A DNA stretch of 64,000 nt from Sporomusaceae bacterium. Its GTDB lineage: Bacteria; Bacillota; Negativicutes; UBA1444. A program made the translations under genes and the position numbers. Positions 27,097-35,397 of this stretch are shown here, one piece after another (within the stretch, counting starts at the first letter, position 1; the number at the start of each line of letters is the position of its first letter). The DNA lies in NCBI GenBank assembly GCA_018434355.1, contig JAHDPL010000007.1:186001-250000 (forward strand), read 5' to 3'. The notes beneath the pieces are model-generated. The model was not told the DNA's origin. It saw only the letters and a list, made by a program, of their open reading frames with translations, and did not search any database.

Positions 27097-27441
27097 ATGT
27101 ACATCAGACCGATGGACTTGCAGGTCATGATTCCGCGCACGATTGATGCAGCAAGAGTTGCTTCGGTTACCGACCAACAAACGGTAACCCAGCAACAGCA
27201 ACTTGCCGCGCAGTTGAAACAGGCTGCGGCAGAAAAGCAACAACAGGTTTTGTCAACAAAGCAGGCGGAGCATGATGGAAAAGTTTCAACCGAAGATTTG
27301 AATAAGGAAAAACCGCAACGGCGTCAACATAAGAAACGGGATGATCAACAACAGACTGACGGTGAAAAAGAAACTGCCGTTAAAGTGCATAGCGAACCCC
27401 AAGATCCTGTACGCGGACATACAATCGACATCAAGACCTGA
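27097..27441 (+). CDS. Hypothetical protein, Gln/Lys-rich
   Basis: Unrecognised 114-residue protein. It starts MYIRPMDLQVMIPRTIDAAR, then a glutamine-rich stretch (about 27-60) and a strongly charged Lys/Glu/Asp tail. No signal peptide or membrane helix is visible, and the charged part is probably disordered or coiled coil. It stands between the FapA-like gene and the DUF6115-type gene with short gaps and a weak GGGGTGAG ribosome site. It therefore belongs to the motility run by context, and I assign no function. Confidence 0.7.
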   Translation: MYIRPMDLQVMIPRTIDAARVASVTDQQTVTQQQQLAAQLKQAAAEKQQQVLSTKQAEHDGKVSTEDLNKEKPQRRQHKKRDDQQQTDGEKETAVKVHSEPQDPVRGHTIDIKT

Positions 27442-27452
27442 CAGGAGGAACC

Positions 27453-28169
27453 ATGCTCAATGTGACATTGACAATTCTGGCGCTCTTCGTTGCCTGTCTG
27501 CTGGTATGGTTTGCCATGCGGCGCAGCAAAATGGTGCAGCGGGTGTCGGAAAATTTATCCGGTCCGGTCGAACAGATGCAGGAACAGATTTTATTGACTG
27601 CGGATACGGCAATAGATCGGCTGGATTCAAAAATTGCCCAGATGGAGATTTTGCTTGCCGAAATCGACCGTCGCAGCAATTTGCTGGCGCAACAAAGTCA
27701 GCAACTGCAAATGCGACAACTGCAATGCGAACAGCAACAGCAACAAATGATGGAGTGGTTGCAAAAACAACGCCAACAAATCGAACAGGAACTGGTTTTG
27801 CGTCAACAGGCTATGGCAAGGTTGCCGCAACCGGCGCCGGTCCTTGAAATCGCTCCGCCGGTTCGGCCCAATTCAGCTCGAACCCAACCACTAACTTCGC
27901 TGAAACCCACCTTAAGGGAAATGCCGACAGAACCGACAAGAAAGAATCATGAACAACAGATAGTTGCGCAACCTCCGATACCGTCTGCAGTGGTAAAACC
28001 TGCAACAAAGACGGTTGCGCAGTCTAAGCCTTTGGTCAAGGATAAACGGACCATGATTCTGGACATGGCGGAACAGGGGTGGTCTGTCACAGATATTGCG
28101 CAAAAAATGGGCATTGGCAAAGGCGAAGTCATGCTGCTTTTAAAACTGCGCAAAAAGACAGTCGAGTGA
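27453..28169 (+). CDS. DUF6115-type membrane coiled-coil protein
   Basis: N-terminal membrane anchor (about residues 2-23, LTILALFVACLLVWFAM) followed by a long coiled coil rich in Gln and Glu (about 30-125). A Pro-rich linker leads to a C-terminal helix-turn-helix-like segment (MAEQGWSVTDIAQKMGIGKG, near 205-225). The protein matches what is called DUF6115 in Firmicutes, and its function is unknown. The place is that of B. subtilis swrB, between the sigD region and rpsB, and the membrane-anchor plus coil plan is similar. AGGAGGAA precedes the ATG. Confidence 0.8.
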   Translation: MLNVTLTILALFVACLLVWFAMRRSKMVQRVSENLSGPVEQMQEQILLTADTAIDRLDSKIAQMEILLAEIDRRSNLLAQQSQQLQMRQLQCEQQQQQMMEWLQKQRQQIEQELVLRQQAMARLPQPAPVLEIAPPVRPNSARTQPLTSLKPTLREMPTEPTRKNHEQQIVAQPPIPSAVVKPATKTVAQSKPLVKDKRTMILDMAEQGWSVTDIAQKMGIGKGEVMLLLKLRKKTVE

Positions 28170-28182
28170 ACCGAACAATTGC

Positions 28183-28211
28183 TTGCTGAAGACGAAGTGG
28201 TGTGGTAAAAT
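28183..28211 (+). promoter_or_regulatory. Predicted promoter of rpsB-tsf
   Basis: TTGCTG (28183-28188) and TAAAAT (28206-28211) are 17 bases apart, a good housekeeping sigma match. It lies directly after the last motility gene and would let the ribosomal genes be expressed apart from the flagellar operon. Confidence 0.6.
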
Positions 28212-28219
28212 GTATTTCG

Positions 28220-28300
28220 ACGTGTTAATGACACACGTGGCAGTCTGCCGCTGATCCTGTGCCGACAATCGGTGCGAGCGGAAACCAGCTGTCACGGAGG
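28220..28300 (+). promoter_or_regulatory. Structured 5' leader of rpsB (candidate autoregulatory element)
   Basis: The 100-base leader folds into clear hairpins. ACGTGT (28220-28225) pairs with ACACGT (28233-28238). CCGCT (28248-28252) pairs with AGCGG (28277-28281), enclosing the 7-bp stem GTGCCGA (28259-28265) and TCGGTGC (28269-28275) with a three-base loop. An alternative GGCAG/CTGCC-type hairpin overlaps the outer stem. Ribosomal leaders often bind the encoded protein to control synthesis. That role for S2 is inferred here, and I know no matching family from this clade. Confidence 0.45.
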
Positions 28301-28319
28301 AAAAAACAGGAGGTGCCTT

Positions 28320-29057
28320 ATGTCCGTTATATCCATGAAACAACTTCTCGAGGCGGGGGTTCATTTCGGTCATCAGACCAGAAGATGGAATCCCAAAATG
28401 GCTCCGTATATCTTTACGGAGCGAAACGGCATCTATATCATTGACCTGCAGAAAACTGTCAGGAAAGTGGAAGATGCTTATAATTTTGTTCGTAGCATTG
28501 CTCAGGAAGGCAAAACCATGTTGTTCGTCGGGACGAAAAAACAAGCGCAGGAAGCGGTTCGCGACGAAGCGCTGCGATGCAACATGTTTTTTGTCAATGA
28601 ACGCTGGTTGGGCGGCATGTTGACCAACTTCCAGACGATTCAGAAACGGGTTGCCCGTTTGCGTAAACTGGAAGACATGGATGCCAATGACGGGTTCGCC
28701 GGCCTGCACAAGAAGGAAGTCTTGCAATTGCGCCACGAAATGGAGCGTTTGCAGAAATTCCTCGGCGGTATCAAAACCATGAATCGTTTACCCGGCGCTT
28801 TGTTCGTCATTGATCCCCGCAAAGAAGAAATTGCGGTTCAAGAAGCCCGCAAACTTGGAATTCCGGTGGTTGGCATCGTGGATACCAACTGCGACCCCGA
28901 CTTGATTGATTATGTGATTCCGGCCAATGATGACGCGATCCGCGCCGTCAAATTGCTCACCGGCAAGATGGCTGATGCCATCCTGGAAGGTCGCCAAGGC
29001 GAGCAAATGGAGATGGAAGAAGCTGCCGCCACCGAAGGAGCATCGGAACAAGAATAG
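28320..29057 (+). CDS. rpsB: Small ribosomal subunit protein uS2
   Basis: Protein S2 of the 30S subunit, which binds on the solvent side near the head-body junction and recruits S1 in bacteria that have it. Family signatures are intact: [20 protein letters not shown] at the start, [18 protein letters not shown] in the centre and [21 protein letters not shown] chose the ATG at 28320 behind CAGGAGGTG, giving 245 residues with a short acidic C-terminal tail. It is followed by tsf, as in nearly all bacteria. Confidence 0.98.
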   Translation: MSVISMKQLLEAGVHFGHQTRRWNPKMAPYIFTERNGIYIIDLQKTVRKVEDAYNFVRSIAQEGKTMLFVGTKKQAQEAVRDEALRCNMFFVNERWLGGMLTNFQTIQKRVARLRKLEDMDANDGFAGLHKKEVLQLRHEMERLQKFLGGIKTMNRLPGALFVIDPRKEEIAVQEARKLGIPVVGIVDTNCDPDLIDYVIPANDDAIRAVKLLTGKMADAILEGRQGEQMEMEEAAATEGASEQE

Positions 29058-29087
29058 CGTTTTGCGCTGACATAGGAGGAATTGTCA

Positions 29088-29735
29088 ATGATTTCAGCAC
29101 AAATGGTTAAAGAATTGCGTGAAACAACCGGCGCCGGCATGATGGACTGCAAAAAGGCATTGGTTGAAACAAATGGCGATATGGAAAAAGCGGTAGACTA
29201 TCTGCGCGAAAAAGGACTGGCTGCCGCAGCTAAGAAGTCCGGACGGGTTGCCGCTGAAGGCGTGGTTGAATCCTATATTCATGGCGCCGGAAAAATCGGC
29301 GTAATGATTGAAGTGAACTGCGAAACAGATTTTGTTGCCAAGACGCCGGAGTTCCACTCTTTCGTCCGTGATTTGGCGATGCAGGTGGCTGCTGCCAATC
29401 CTCAATACTTATCACGTGCAGAAGTGCCTGCCGCGATTATTGAGCATGAGCGGGAGATTCTGCGGGCACAGGCGCTCAATGAAGGTAAGCCGGAAAAGAT
29501 TGTTGACAAGATGGTTGACGGCCGGGTTGAAAAGTTCTATAAGGACAATTGCCTGCTGGAGCAAACCTTTATCAAGGATCCGGATAAATCTGTCACAGAT
29601 GTTGTCAATGCGCAGATTTCAAAGATTGGCGAAAATATCGTGGTAAGACGGTTTGTCCGCTATCAGATGGGTGAAGGCCTGGAAAAGAAAGTTACGGATT
29701 TTGCGGCTGAAGTCGCTGAAGCAGTCAAAAAATAA
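29088..29735 (+). CDS. tsf: Translation elongation factor Ts
   Basis: Guanine nucleotide exchange factor for EF-Tu. The N-terminal UBA-like domain ([20 protein letters not shown]) and the EF-Tu contact [13 protein letters not shown] are intact. At 215 residues it is the short form typical of Firmicutes rather than the ~283-residue E. coli form. I chose the ATG at 29088, eight bases after TAGGAGGA, over a TTG at 29082. A strong terminator follows, so rpsB and tsf form a two-gene unit. Confidence 0.97.
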   Translation: MISAQMVKELRETTGAGMMDCKKALVETNGDMEKAVDYLREKGLAAAAKKSGRVAAEGVVESYIHGAGKIGVMIEVNCETDFVAKTPEFHSFVRDLAMQVAAANPQYLSRAEVPAAIIEHEREILRAQALNEGKPEKIVDKMVDGRVEKFYKDNCLLEQTFIKDPDKSVTDVVNAQISKIGENIVVRRFVRYQMGEGLEKKVTDFAAEVAEAVKK

Positions 29736-29757
29736 GTTTAACAAATTATCCAAAGCG

Positions 29758-29788
29758 AAGAGAGAACACAACCGTGTTCTCTCTTTTT
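29758..29788 (+). terminator. Intrinsic terminator after tsf
   Basis: Perfect 12-bp hairpin AAGAGAGAACAC (29758-29769) with GTGTTCTCTCTT (29774-29785), loop AACC, followed by TTT. It ends the rpsB-tsf transcript. Confidence 0.93.
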
Positions 29789-29847
29789 AGGAAGGAATTC
29801 AATTCGCGCCGTAGAATTTTAATAGAGTGACGAACGGAGGTTATGCT

Positions 29848-30570
29848 TTGGAGCCGAAACAGTTTAAACGGGTGGTCCTGAAATTAAGCGGCGAAGCATT
29901 GGCCGGTGAAAAAGGTTATGGTATTGATCCGGCAATTGTCGATTCGGTGGCAAAACAAATCAAAGAGACGGTCAGCAACGGCTTGCAGGTTGCGGTAGTC
30001 GTGGGTGGCGGCAATATCTGGCGCGGTTTGTCCGGCAGTTCACGCGGTATGGACCGGGCTACCGCCGATTATATGGGAATGTTGGCGACAGTGATCAATT
30101 CGCTGGCATTGCAGGATGCTTTGGAACAGTGCGAGGTGGATACCCGGGTGCAAACCGCGATCGAAATGCGTCAGGTGGCTGAACCTTATATTCGACGTCG
30201 GGCCATTCGCCATTTGGAAAAAGGTCGTGTTGTGATATTTGCCGCCGGTACCGGCAATCCCTATTTCTCCACCGACACCACGGCGGCTTTGCGGGCGGCC
30301 GAAATCGAAGCGGATGTCATCCTAATGGCCAAGAAAAATGTCGATGGCGTGTATGACAGCGATCCGCAACTTAATCCGGATGCGGTTAAATTTGAAGAGT
30401 TAAAGTACATTGAAGTGATTCAACGGGGATTGGGTGTGATGGATTCGACAGCCACCTCCCTATGTATGGATAATGACATTCCGATTATTGTATTTGGCAT
30501 TGATGAACCCGGCAATATTGTGAGAGCGGCTCTTGGGCAATCCATCGGCACTGTTGTAGGAGGGAATTGA
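29848..30570 (+). CDS. pyrH: UMP kinase
   Basis: Converts UMP to UDP with ATP in the cytosol, the first step from UMP to UTP and CTP. Amino acid kinase fold motifs are visible: [13 protein letters not shown] near the start, [11 protein letters not shown] and [21 protein letters not shown] chose the TTG at 29848, seven bases after CGGAGG, giving 240 residues. An in-frame GTG at 29827 would place that ribosome site inside the gene. The order pyrH-frr after tsf is widespread. Confidence 0.97.
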   Translation: MEPKQFKRVVLKLSGEALAGEKGYGIDPAIVDSVAKQIKETVSNGLQVAVVVGGGNIWRGLSGSSRGMDRATADYMGMLATVINSLALQDALEQCEVDTRVQTAIEMRQVAEPYIRRRAIRHLEKGRVVIFAAGTGNPYFSTDTTAALRAAEIEADVILMAKKNVDGVYDSDPQLNPDAVKFEELKYIEVIQRGLGVMDSTATSLCMDNDIPIIVFGIDEPGNIVRAALGQSIGTVVGGN

Positions 30571-30572
30571 TT

Positions 30573-31133
30573 ATGCCTATCAAAGATATTTATGCATCTC
30601 ATGAAGACCGAATGAAAAAGGCGATTGAAGTGCTGCGGCGCGAGTATGCTTCCCTCCGGGCAGGTCGGGCGACAACCGGACTGCTGGACAGAATCACCGT
30701 GGATTATTATGGCGCGACATCGCCGATCAATCAGGTGGCTAATATTTCGATTCCGGAACCACGGACGATTGTGATTCAACCATGGGATAAGAAGACATTG
30801 CCGGTGATTGAAAAAGCGATTCTTAAGTCGGACCTTGGGCTGACGCCAAACAACGATGGCATGGTGATCCGGCTGATTTTGCCGCAACTGACCCAGCAAC
30901 GACGGCAGGAATTGACCAAAGGCGTGCATAAAATGGCGGAAGATAGCCGGGTCGCGATTCGCAACCTGCGGCGCGACGCCAATGATGCATTGAAGAAAAT
31001 AGAAAAAGACAAAACCGCCTCAGAAGATGATGTGAAAAAAGCCGTGGAAGAAATCCAAAAACTGACGGACAAATATATCAAGGAAGTTGACCATGTGATG
31101 CAAGCTAAAGAAAAAGAAATCATGGAAGTGTGA
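30573..31133 (+). CDS. frr: Ribosome recycling factor
   Basis: With EF-G it splits post-termination ribosomes. The three-helix-bundle domain and hinge are seen in EVLRREYASLRAGRATTGLL, NISIPEPRTIVIQPWD and the C-terminal KKAVEEIQKLTDKYIKEVD. I chose the ATG at 30573, eight bases after AGGAGGG, giving 186 residues, the usual length. It follows the pyrH stop by two bases, so the two genes are probably coupled. Confidence 0.97.
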   Translation: MPIKDIYASHEDRMKKAIEVLRREYASLRAGRATTGLLDRITVDYYGATSPINQVANISIPEPRTIVIQPWDKKTLPVIEKAILKSDLGLTPNNDGMVIRLILPQLTQQRRQELTKGVHKMAEDSRVAIRNLRRDANDALKKIEKDKTASEDDVKKAVEEIQKLTDKYIKEVDHVMQAKEKEIMEV

Positions 31134-31136
31134 CTT

Positions 31137-31340
31137 TTGCTCGATGTGTTGATGTTGCCGCTCGTTACAGCGGAGAAGATGCTGACGGCAGCAGGGATTC
31201 CATTTGTTGTTGCCCGGTCGGCGCCCCGCTCTAATAAGTTCCAATTGCTTGATGATTGCCAGTATGTCGTGCGCCAAACCATACAGAGCGGCGTTTGTCA
31301 TTTGGTTGTCGCAGCAAAAATGGGAAAGGAGGTGCAGTGA
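31137..31340 (+). CDS. Small conserved-looking hypothetical protein
   Basis: Unrecognised 67-residue protein starting with TTG at 31137, three bases after frr. The pattern (LVTAEKMLTAAGIPFVVA, then CQYVVRQTI and LVVAAKMG) vaguely resembles a single PASTA-like beta-alpha fold in which two acidic or basic loops separate strands. That resemblance is a guess. The ferredoxin ribosome site lies in its last codons, so translation of the two is probably coupled. No signal peptide is seen. Confidence 0.6.
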   Translation: MLDVLMLPLVTAEKMLTAAGIPFVVARSAPRSNKFQLLDDCQYVVRQTIQSGVCHLVVAAKMGKEVQ

Positions 31341-31343
31341 AAA

Positions 31344-31511
31344 GTGTCCTATAAAATTAATGACTCCTGTGTCGCGTGTGGTACTTGCGCATCAACCTGT
31401 CCGGTTGGCGCGATCAAGGAAGGCACTCCGTACGTTATCGAAGAAGACGTTTGTGTAGAGTGTGGAGCATGTGCGGCGGTTTGCCCGGTATCGGCAATCG
31501 AAGCGCCTTGA
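31344..31511 (+). CDS. 2[4Fe-4S] ferredoxin
   Basis: Small electron carrier of the clostridial type, 55 residues. Two clusters are encoded by CxxCxxCxxxCP motifs with Cys at 9, 12, 15, 19 (CVACGTCASTCP) and 37, 40, 43, 47 (CVECGACAAVCP). The start is GTG at 31344, after a very strong ribosome site AAAGGAGGTG (31325-31334). A hairpin terminator follows. The position ahead of uppS-cdsA-dxr-rseP-ispG makes it a plausible electron donor for the iron-sulfur enzyme IspG, which is inference from context. Confidence 0.93.
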   Translation: MSYKINDSCVACGTCASTCPVGAIKEGTPYVIEEDVCVECGACAAVCPVSAIEAP

Positions 31512-31514
31512 TCT

Positions 31515-31538
31515 AAACCCCCTCCCACGAGGGGGTTT
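31515..31538 (+). terminator. Terminator-like hairpin after ferredoxin
   Basis: Perfect 10-bp stem AAACCCCCTC (31515-31524) with GAGGGGGTTT (31529-31538) and loop CCAC. The T run is short (TTT, within the stem), so termination is probably partial and uppS may be reached by read-through. Confidence 0.7.
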
Positions 31539-31573
31539 CCACTTACAGGGAGAACGAAAAGGAGAGAGCAGGC

Positions 31574-32350
31574 TTGGTCACAAAACTTTGGCGCCGACGC
31601 AAAGATGCGGAACCTGGCGCAGTGGGGCCATTGGATTCGACGCGTATCCCCCTGCATATTGCCATCATTATGGATGGTAACGGGCGGTGGGCCCAAAAAA
31701 GAGGCTTGCCGAGAACATTCGGTCACAAGGCCGGCGCCGAGGTATTGCGCGAGATACTGACGGATGCGGCTGAAATCGGTGTAAAGGTATTGACTGCCTA
31801 TGCCTTTTCGACTGAAAACTGGCGCAGGCCGAGCGAAGAAGTCAGTTTCCTGATGGAGTTGTTTTCCACCTACTTGGATAATGAAGTGGATCGTTTGGTT
31901 GAAAAACAAGTCCGGTTGCGTTTTATCGGTAATCGGCAGCGCTTGGGCGCAGAATTGCAGCGCCGGATTGAAAGTGCTGAACAGAAAACCGCGCAGGGAA
32001 CGGGAATTGAGCTGAATCTGGCTGTGGATTATGGCGGGCGGGCCGAGATCGTTCATGCAGCAAGAACTCTTGCCCAGGATGTGCTTGACAAGCAGCTTTG
32101 TATTGATGAAATTGATGAAGCGCAATTGGCAAAGCGCTTATTCACCGGCAATCAACCTGACCCTGACTTATTGATCCGACCAGGCGGCGATATGCGAATC
32201 AGCAACTTTTTACTGTGGCAGCTGGCCTATGCTGAACTCTGGGTAACTGATACCTTGTGGCCTGATTTTACGCCACGACATTTCCGGCAGGCTATTTTTG
32301 CTTATCAACAGCGCGAACGACGGTTTGGTGGCCTGAAAACCTCAAAGTAG
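31574..32350 (+). CDS. uppS: Undecaprenyl diphosphate synthase (isoprenyl transferase)
   Basis: Cis-prenyltransferase that extends farnesyl diphosphate with isopentenyl diphosphate to make the lipid carrier for peptidoglycan and other envelope polymers. The catalytic region is LHIAIIMDGNGRWAQKRGLP with the key Asp near residue 34. TAYAFSTENWRRP and DLLIRPGGDMRISNFLLWQ complete the family signatures. The start is TTG at 31574 behind AAAGGAGAGAG. The 258 residues are normal. It opens the isoprenoid/envelope cluster. Confidence 0.97.
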   Translation: MVTKLWRRRKDAEPGAVGPLDSTRIPLHIAIIMDGNGRWAQKRGLPRTFGHKAGAEVLREILTDAAEIGVKVLTAYAFSTENWRRPSEEVSFLMELFSTYLDNEVDRLVEKQVRLRFIGNRQRLGAELQRRIESAEQKTAQGTGIELNLAVDYGGRAEIVHAARTLAQDVLDKQLCIDEIDEAQLAKRLFTGNQPDPDLLIRPGGDMRISNFLLWQLAYAELWVTDTLWPDFTPRHFRQAIFAYQQRERRFGGLKTSK

Positions 32351-32361
32351 GAGGAATTAGC

Positions 32362-33156
32362 CTGAAAACAAGAATATTGACGGCTCTGGTAGCCACTCCG
32401 ATTGCATTGTATCTGTTTTGGCGGGGCGGCGATTTGTTTGCGGTCGCCATGATTATTCTGGCTTTGGCCGGTTGGTACGAATATGTTGCCATGCTAAAAC
32501 AAAAGAAGGTTTTTCCGCTTGAAACACTTGGCGCCTTATTACTAGTTGCGATGCCTGTAGCGGTCTGGTTTTACGGGATTGCACAAATGACTCCCTATAT
32601 TTTTTTTGCGCTGGCGATCATTCTTTCGATGGTCGTATTGAAGTATCATCAATTTACTTTTTCTGATGCAATGTATAATATGCTTGGCGTATTTTATATT
32701 GGCATTCCGTTTTCCCATTTTATTGCATTGCGATTAATGCCCGACAGTCTTGGAATGCAGTACTTTGCCATGGCCATGATTGGTACATGGGCTTGCGATA
32801 CAACCGCATATTTTGGCGGGACCCGCTGGGGACGGCACAAACTTTGTCCGCCGATCAGCCCGGCTAAGAGCGTGGAAGGCGCGTTATTCGGTTTTTTTGG
32901 TTGCCTTGCGGCAACGTTGATTACAGGGCACTATATGGAGTTGCCGTTAACTGACAGACTGTTTTGCGGTGTGATCGTCGGCGTCTTCTGTCAATTGGGC
33001 GATCTGGTCGAATCAGCGTTGAAACGGCATATGGGTGTGAAAGATTCAGGGCGGTTCTTTCCGGGTCATGGCGGAGTGCTTGACCGGGTCGACAGCCTTT
33101 TGTTTTCAGTTCCTGCGGTGTATTACTATCTGAGTATGGCTGCAGGACGTTTTTAG
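32362..33156 (+). CDS. cdsA: Phosphatidate cytidylyltransferase, likely CTG start
   Basis: Integral membrane enzyme that makes CDP-diacylglycerol from phosphatidate and CTP, the branch point to phospholipids. It has about seven hydrophobic helices and the C-terminal family signature VKDSGRFFPGHGGVLDRVDS. The best start is a CTG at 32362: it lies six bases after AGGAGGA (32349-32355) and restores the conserved N terminus KTRILTALVATPIALY. The next usual start, TTG 32377, is 21 bases from that site and removes five conserved residues. The length with CTG is 264 residues. Confidence 0.95.
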   Translation: MKTRILTALVATPIALYLFWRGGDLFAVAMIILALAGWYEYVAMLKQKKVFPLETLGALLLVAMPVAVWFYGIAQMTPYIFFALAIILSMVVLKYHQFTFSDAMYNMLGVFYIGIPFSHFIALRLMPDSLGMQYFAMAMIGTWACDTTAYFGGTRWGRHKLCPPISPAKSVEGALFGFFGCLAATLITGHYMELPLTDRLFCGVIVGVFCQLGDLVESALKRHMGVKDSGRFFPGHGGVLDRVDSLLFSVPAVYYYLSMAAGRF

Positions 33157-33190
33157 CAAGGCGTTAAATGGTGAAAAGGGGCAGACGCGA

Positions 33191-34354
33191 ATGATAAAGG
33201 TTGCGATTTTAGGCAGTACCGGATCGATTGGTACGCAGGCTTTAGAGGTAATTGCAGCTAATCCTGACATATTCAAGGTTCAGGTACTGACCGCTCATGC
33301 TAATCATCGGTTGTTACGCCAACAAATCGAACGGTTTAGACCGGAAATGGCTGTTCTGACGGATGAACAAGCAGCATATGAGCTTTTGAAACAAGGTGTG
33401 CCGCCGGAAGTCAGGTTTTGCCGGGGAGTAGCTGGATTGGAATTGGCGGCTTCTATGGACGAGACTGATGTCGTTCTCAATGCGCTGGTCGGCTTTGCCG
33501 GTTTAGCGCCGTCGGTAGCCTGCATCAATGCAGGCAGGACACTGGCTATTGCCAACAAGGAAACCTTGGTCGCAGCCGGTGCGTTGGTGATGGAGTTGGC
33601 CCGAAAGAAACAGGTTGCGGTGGTTCCCGTGGACAGTGAGCATAGTGCGATCGCGCAATGTTTGGCAGGCGAGCAGCCCTCTGCAATTAGCCGGTTGCTG
33701 CTCACAGCTTCTGGCGGCCCGCTACGCGGCAAAAAAACCAGCGATTTTGCCGGCGTGACGTTGCAACAATGCCTTAAGCATCCCAACTGGGAGATGGGCC
33801 GAAAAATTACGATCGATTCGGCGACGCTGATGAACAAGGGGCTTGAAGTCATCGAAGCCCGCTGGTTGTTTGATATTGATTACGAACGGATCGATGTGGT
33901 CGTGCATCCGCAAAGCATCGTTCATTCGATGGTCGAATTCTGCGATGGTTCGGTGAAAGCGCAAATGGGTCTGCCGGACATGAAACTGCCAATCCAGTAT
34001 GCGTTGAATCATGCGGAACGATTGCCTGTCGCTTACACGCGTATGGATTTTCGCCAGGCGTTGTCGCTGACGTTTGAGCCGCCGGATACTGACGCTTTCC
34101 GCGCCTTGCCGCTGGCTTACGCCGCCGGAAAACAGGGCGGAACTTATCCGTGCGTGATGAATGCAGCGAATGAAGTGGCAGTGCAGGCTTTTCTTGACGG
34201 GCGAATCAGGTTTGTCGACTTGGTTCCGATTGTTGAAGCCGCCCTGACTGCGCATTCCGGCGCTGCCTCGCCGGAATTGGCCGAATACATTGAAGCGGAC
34301 GCCTGGGCGCGTCTTACTGCAGAGGAATATGTTAACAGGGTGGGAAGCAAATGA
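33191..34354 (+). CDS. dxr: 1-deoxy-D-xylulose 5-phosphate reductoisomerase
   Basis: Converts DXP to MEP with NADPH, the first committed step of the non-mevalonate isoprenoid route. The NADPH-binding loop is GSTGSIGTQALEV at the start, and the metal and substrate site lies around VPVDSEHSAIAQCL and ILTASGGP-like LLTASGGPLRG. The 387 residues match the family. It begins with ATG, and its stop overlaps the rseP start as ATGA. The neighbouring uppS and ispG belong to the same pathway. Confidence 0.97.
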   Translation: MIKVAILGSTGSIGTQALEVIAANPDIFKVQVLTAHANHRLLRQQIERFRPEMAVLTDEQAAYELLKQGVPPEVRFCRGVAGLELAASMDETDVVLNALVGFAGLAPSVACINAGRTLAIANKETLVAAGALVMELARKKQVAVVPVDSEHSAIAQCLAGEQPSAISRLLLTASGGPLRGKKTSDFAGVTLQQCLKHPNWEMGRKITIDSATLMNKGLEVIEARWLFDIDYERIDVVVHPQSIVHSMVEFCDGSVKAQMGLPDMKLPIQYALNHAERLPVAYTRMDFRQALSLTFEPPDTDAFRALPLAYAAGKQGGTYPCVMNAANEVAVQAFLDGRIRFVDLVPIVEAALTAHSGAASPELAEYIEADAWARLTAEEYVNRVGSK

Positions 34355-35379
34355 CGACGATAATCGCCACGATATTGGTTTTTGGCCTGCTTGTGCTGGT
34401 GCATGAGCTGGGTCATTTTATCACTGCGAAGCTGACAGGAATGCGCGTCAGCGAATTTGCCATTGGGTTTGGTCCTAAGCTGTTGTGGAAGAAATCCGGT
34501 GAAACTGAATATTCCGTACGGGCGATACCGCTTGGGGGGTTTAACAAGATTGACGGGATGGACCCGGAAGAAGAACAGGATGAACGGGGGTTTTCCCGCA
34601 AACCGGTATGGGCTAGGGCGGTAGTGATTGCTGCCGGTTCGCTGATGAACTTCGTGCTGCCTGTGCTGCTGTTCACGATTGTGTTTTTTGCCAATGGGAT
34701 TGAAACTGTATCAGACAAGCCGATGATCGGCGCGCTGATTCCCGGCAAGCCGGCGGTACAGTCCGGTTTGTCGGTCGGTGATAAGATTGTGAAAGTCAAT
34801 GGTGCGCCGGTCGGAAATTGGCGGGAAGTGGTGGAAACCATTCGTGTCGCCAAGGATTCTTTGACGCTGGAACTGGTCACAGTGGCCGGAAAACCGAGAA
34901 CAGTAACGATGATCCCTGAGATTGACAGCAAGTCCGGACGGGCCTTGATCGGCATTGTACCGGTGATTGACAAGCAAAAGCTGAGTTTAGCTGAGTCGAT
35001 ATCGCGTGCTGTGTCGCAAACCTTTGCGATTGCCGGCAAAATGTTGACCGGCTTGGGTCAGATGTTTACCGGCAAGGCGGAAGCTGATATTGCCGGGCCA
35101 ATCGGCGTGATGAAACTGACCGGAGAGATGGCGCAACTGGGAATAGTGCCATTACTGCAGTTTGCCGGTTTTTTGAGCATCAATCTCGGCTTGATCAATC
35201 TGTTGCCGGTGCCGCTGCTTGATGGCGGTCATCTGATCACCTTGTTGCTGGAAGCGATTCGGCGCAAACCGCTTAGCGCAAAGCAGATCCATTATACGCA
35301 GATGGTTGGGATTGCGCTATTGGGAACGCTGATGTTGTTTGCGACGTTCAAGGATCTGATTCGGCTCAATCTGTTTTAA
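34351..35379 (+). CDS. rseP: Site-2 metalloprotease RseP/RasP
   Basis: Intramembrane zinc protease that cuts anti-sigma factors and leftover signal peptides inside the membrane. The active site motif HELGH is at residues 18-22 in the first helix. A PDZ domain lies in the middle (about 120-205, IPGKPAVQSGLSVGDKI), and the second metal motif LLDGGHL is near 290. The 342 residues are standard. It overlaps dxr by four bases. Its usual place between dxr and ispG or proS is kept. Confidence 0.96.
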   Translation: MTTIIATILVFGLLVLVHELGHFITAKLTGMRVSEFAIGFGPKLLWKKSGETEYSVRAIPLGGFNKIDGMDPEEEQDERGFSRKPVWARAVVIAAGSLMNFVLPVLLFTIVFFANGIETVSDKPMIGALIPGKPAVQSGLSVGDKIVKVNGAPVGNWREVVETIRVAKDSLTLELVTVAGKPRTVTMIPEIDSKSGRALIGIVPVIDKQKLSLAESISRAVSQTFAIAGKMLTGLGQMFTGKAEADIAGPIGVMKLTGEMAQLGIVPLLQFAGFLSINLGLINLLPVPLLDGGHLITLLLEAIRRKPLSAKQIHYTQMVGIALLGTLMLFATFKDLIRLNLF

Positions 35380-35397
35380 ACCGGGGAGGAAAGATTA

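Noticed and set aside
29789-29826. Promoter before pyrH (TAGAAT at 29812-29817 or TTTAAT at 29818-29823)
   Set aside because: Some promoter must follow the tsf terminator, but no convincing -35 is present at 16-18 bases from either candidate, so I do not list one.
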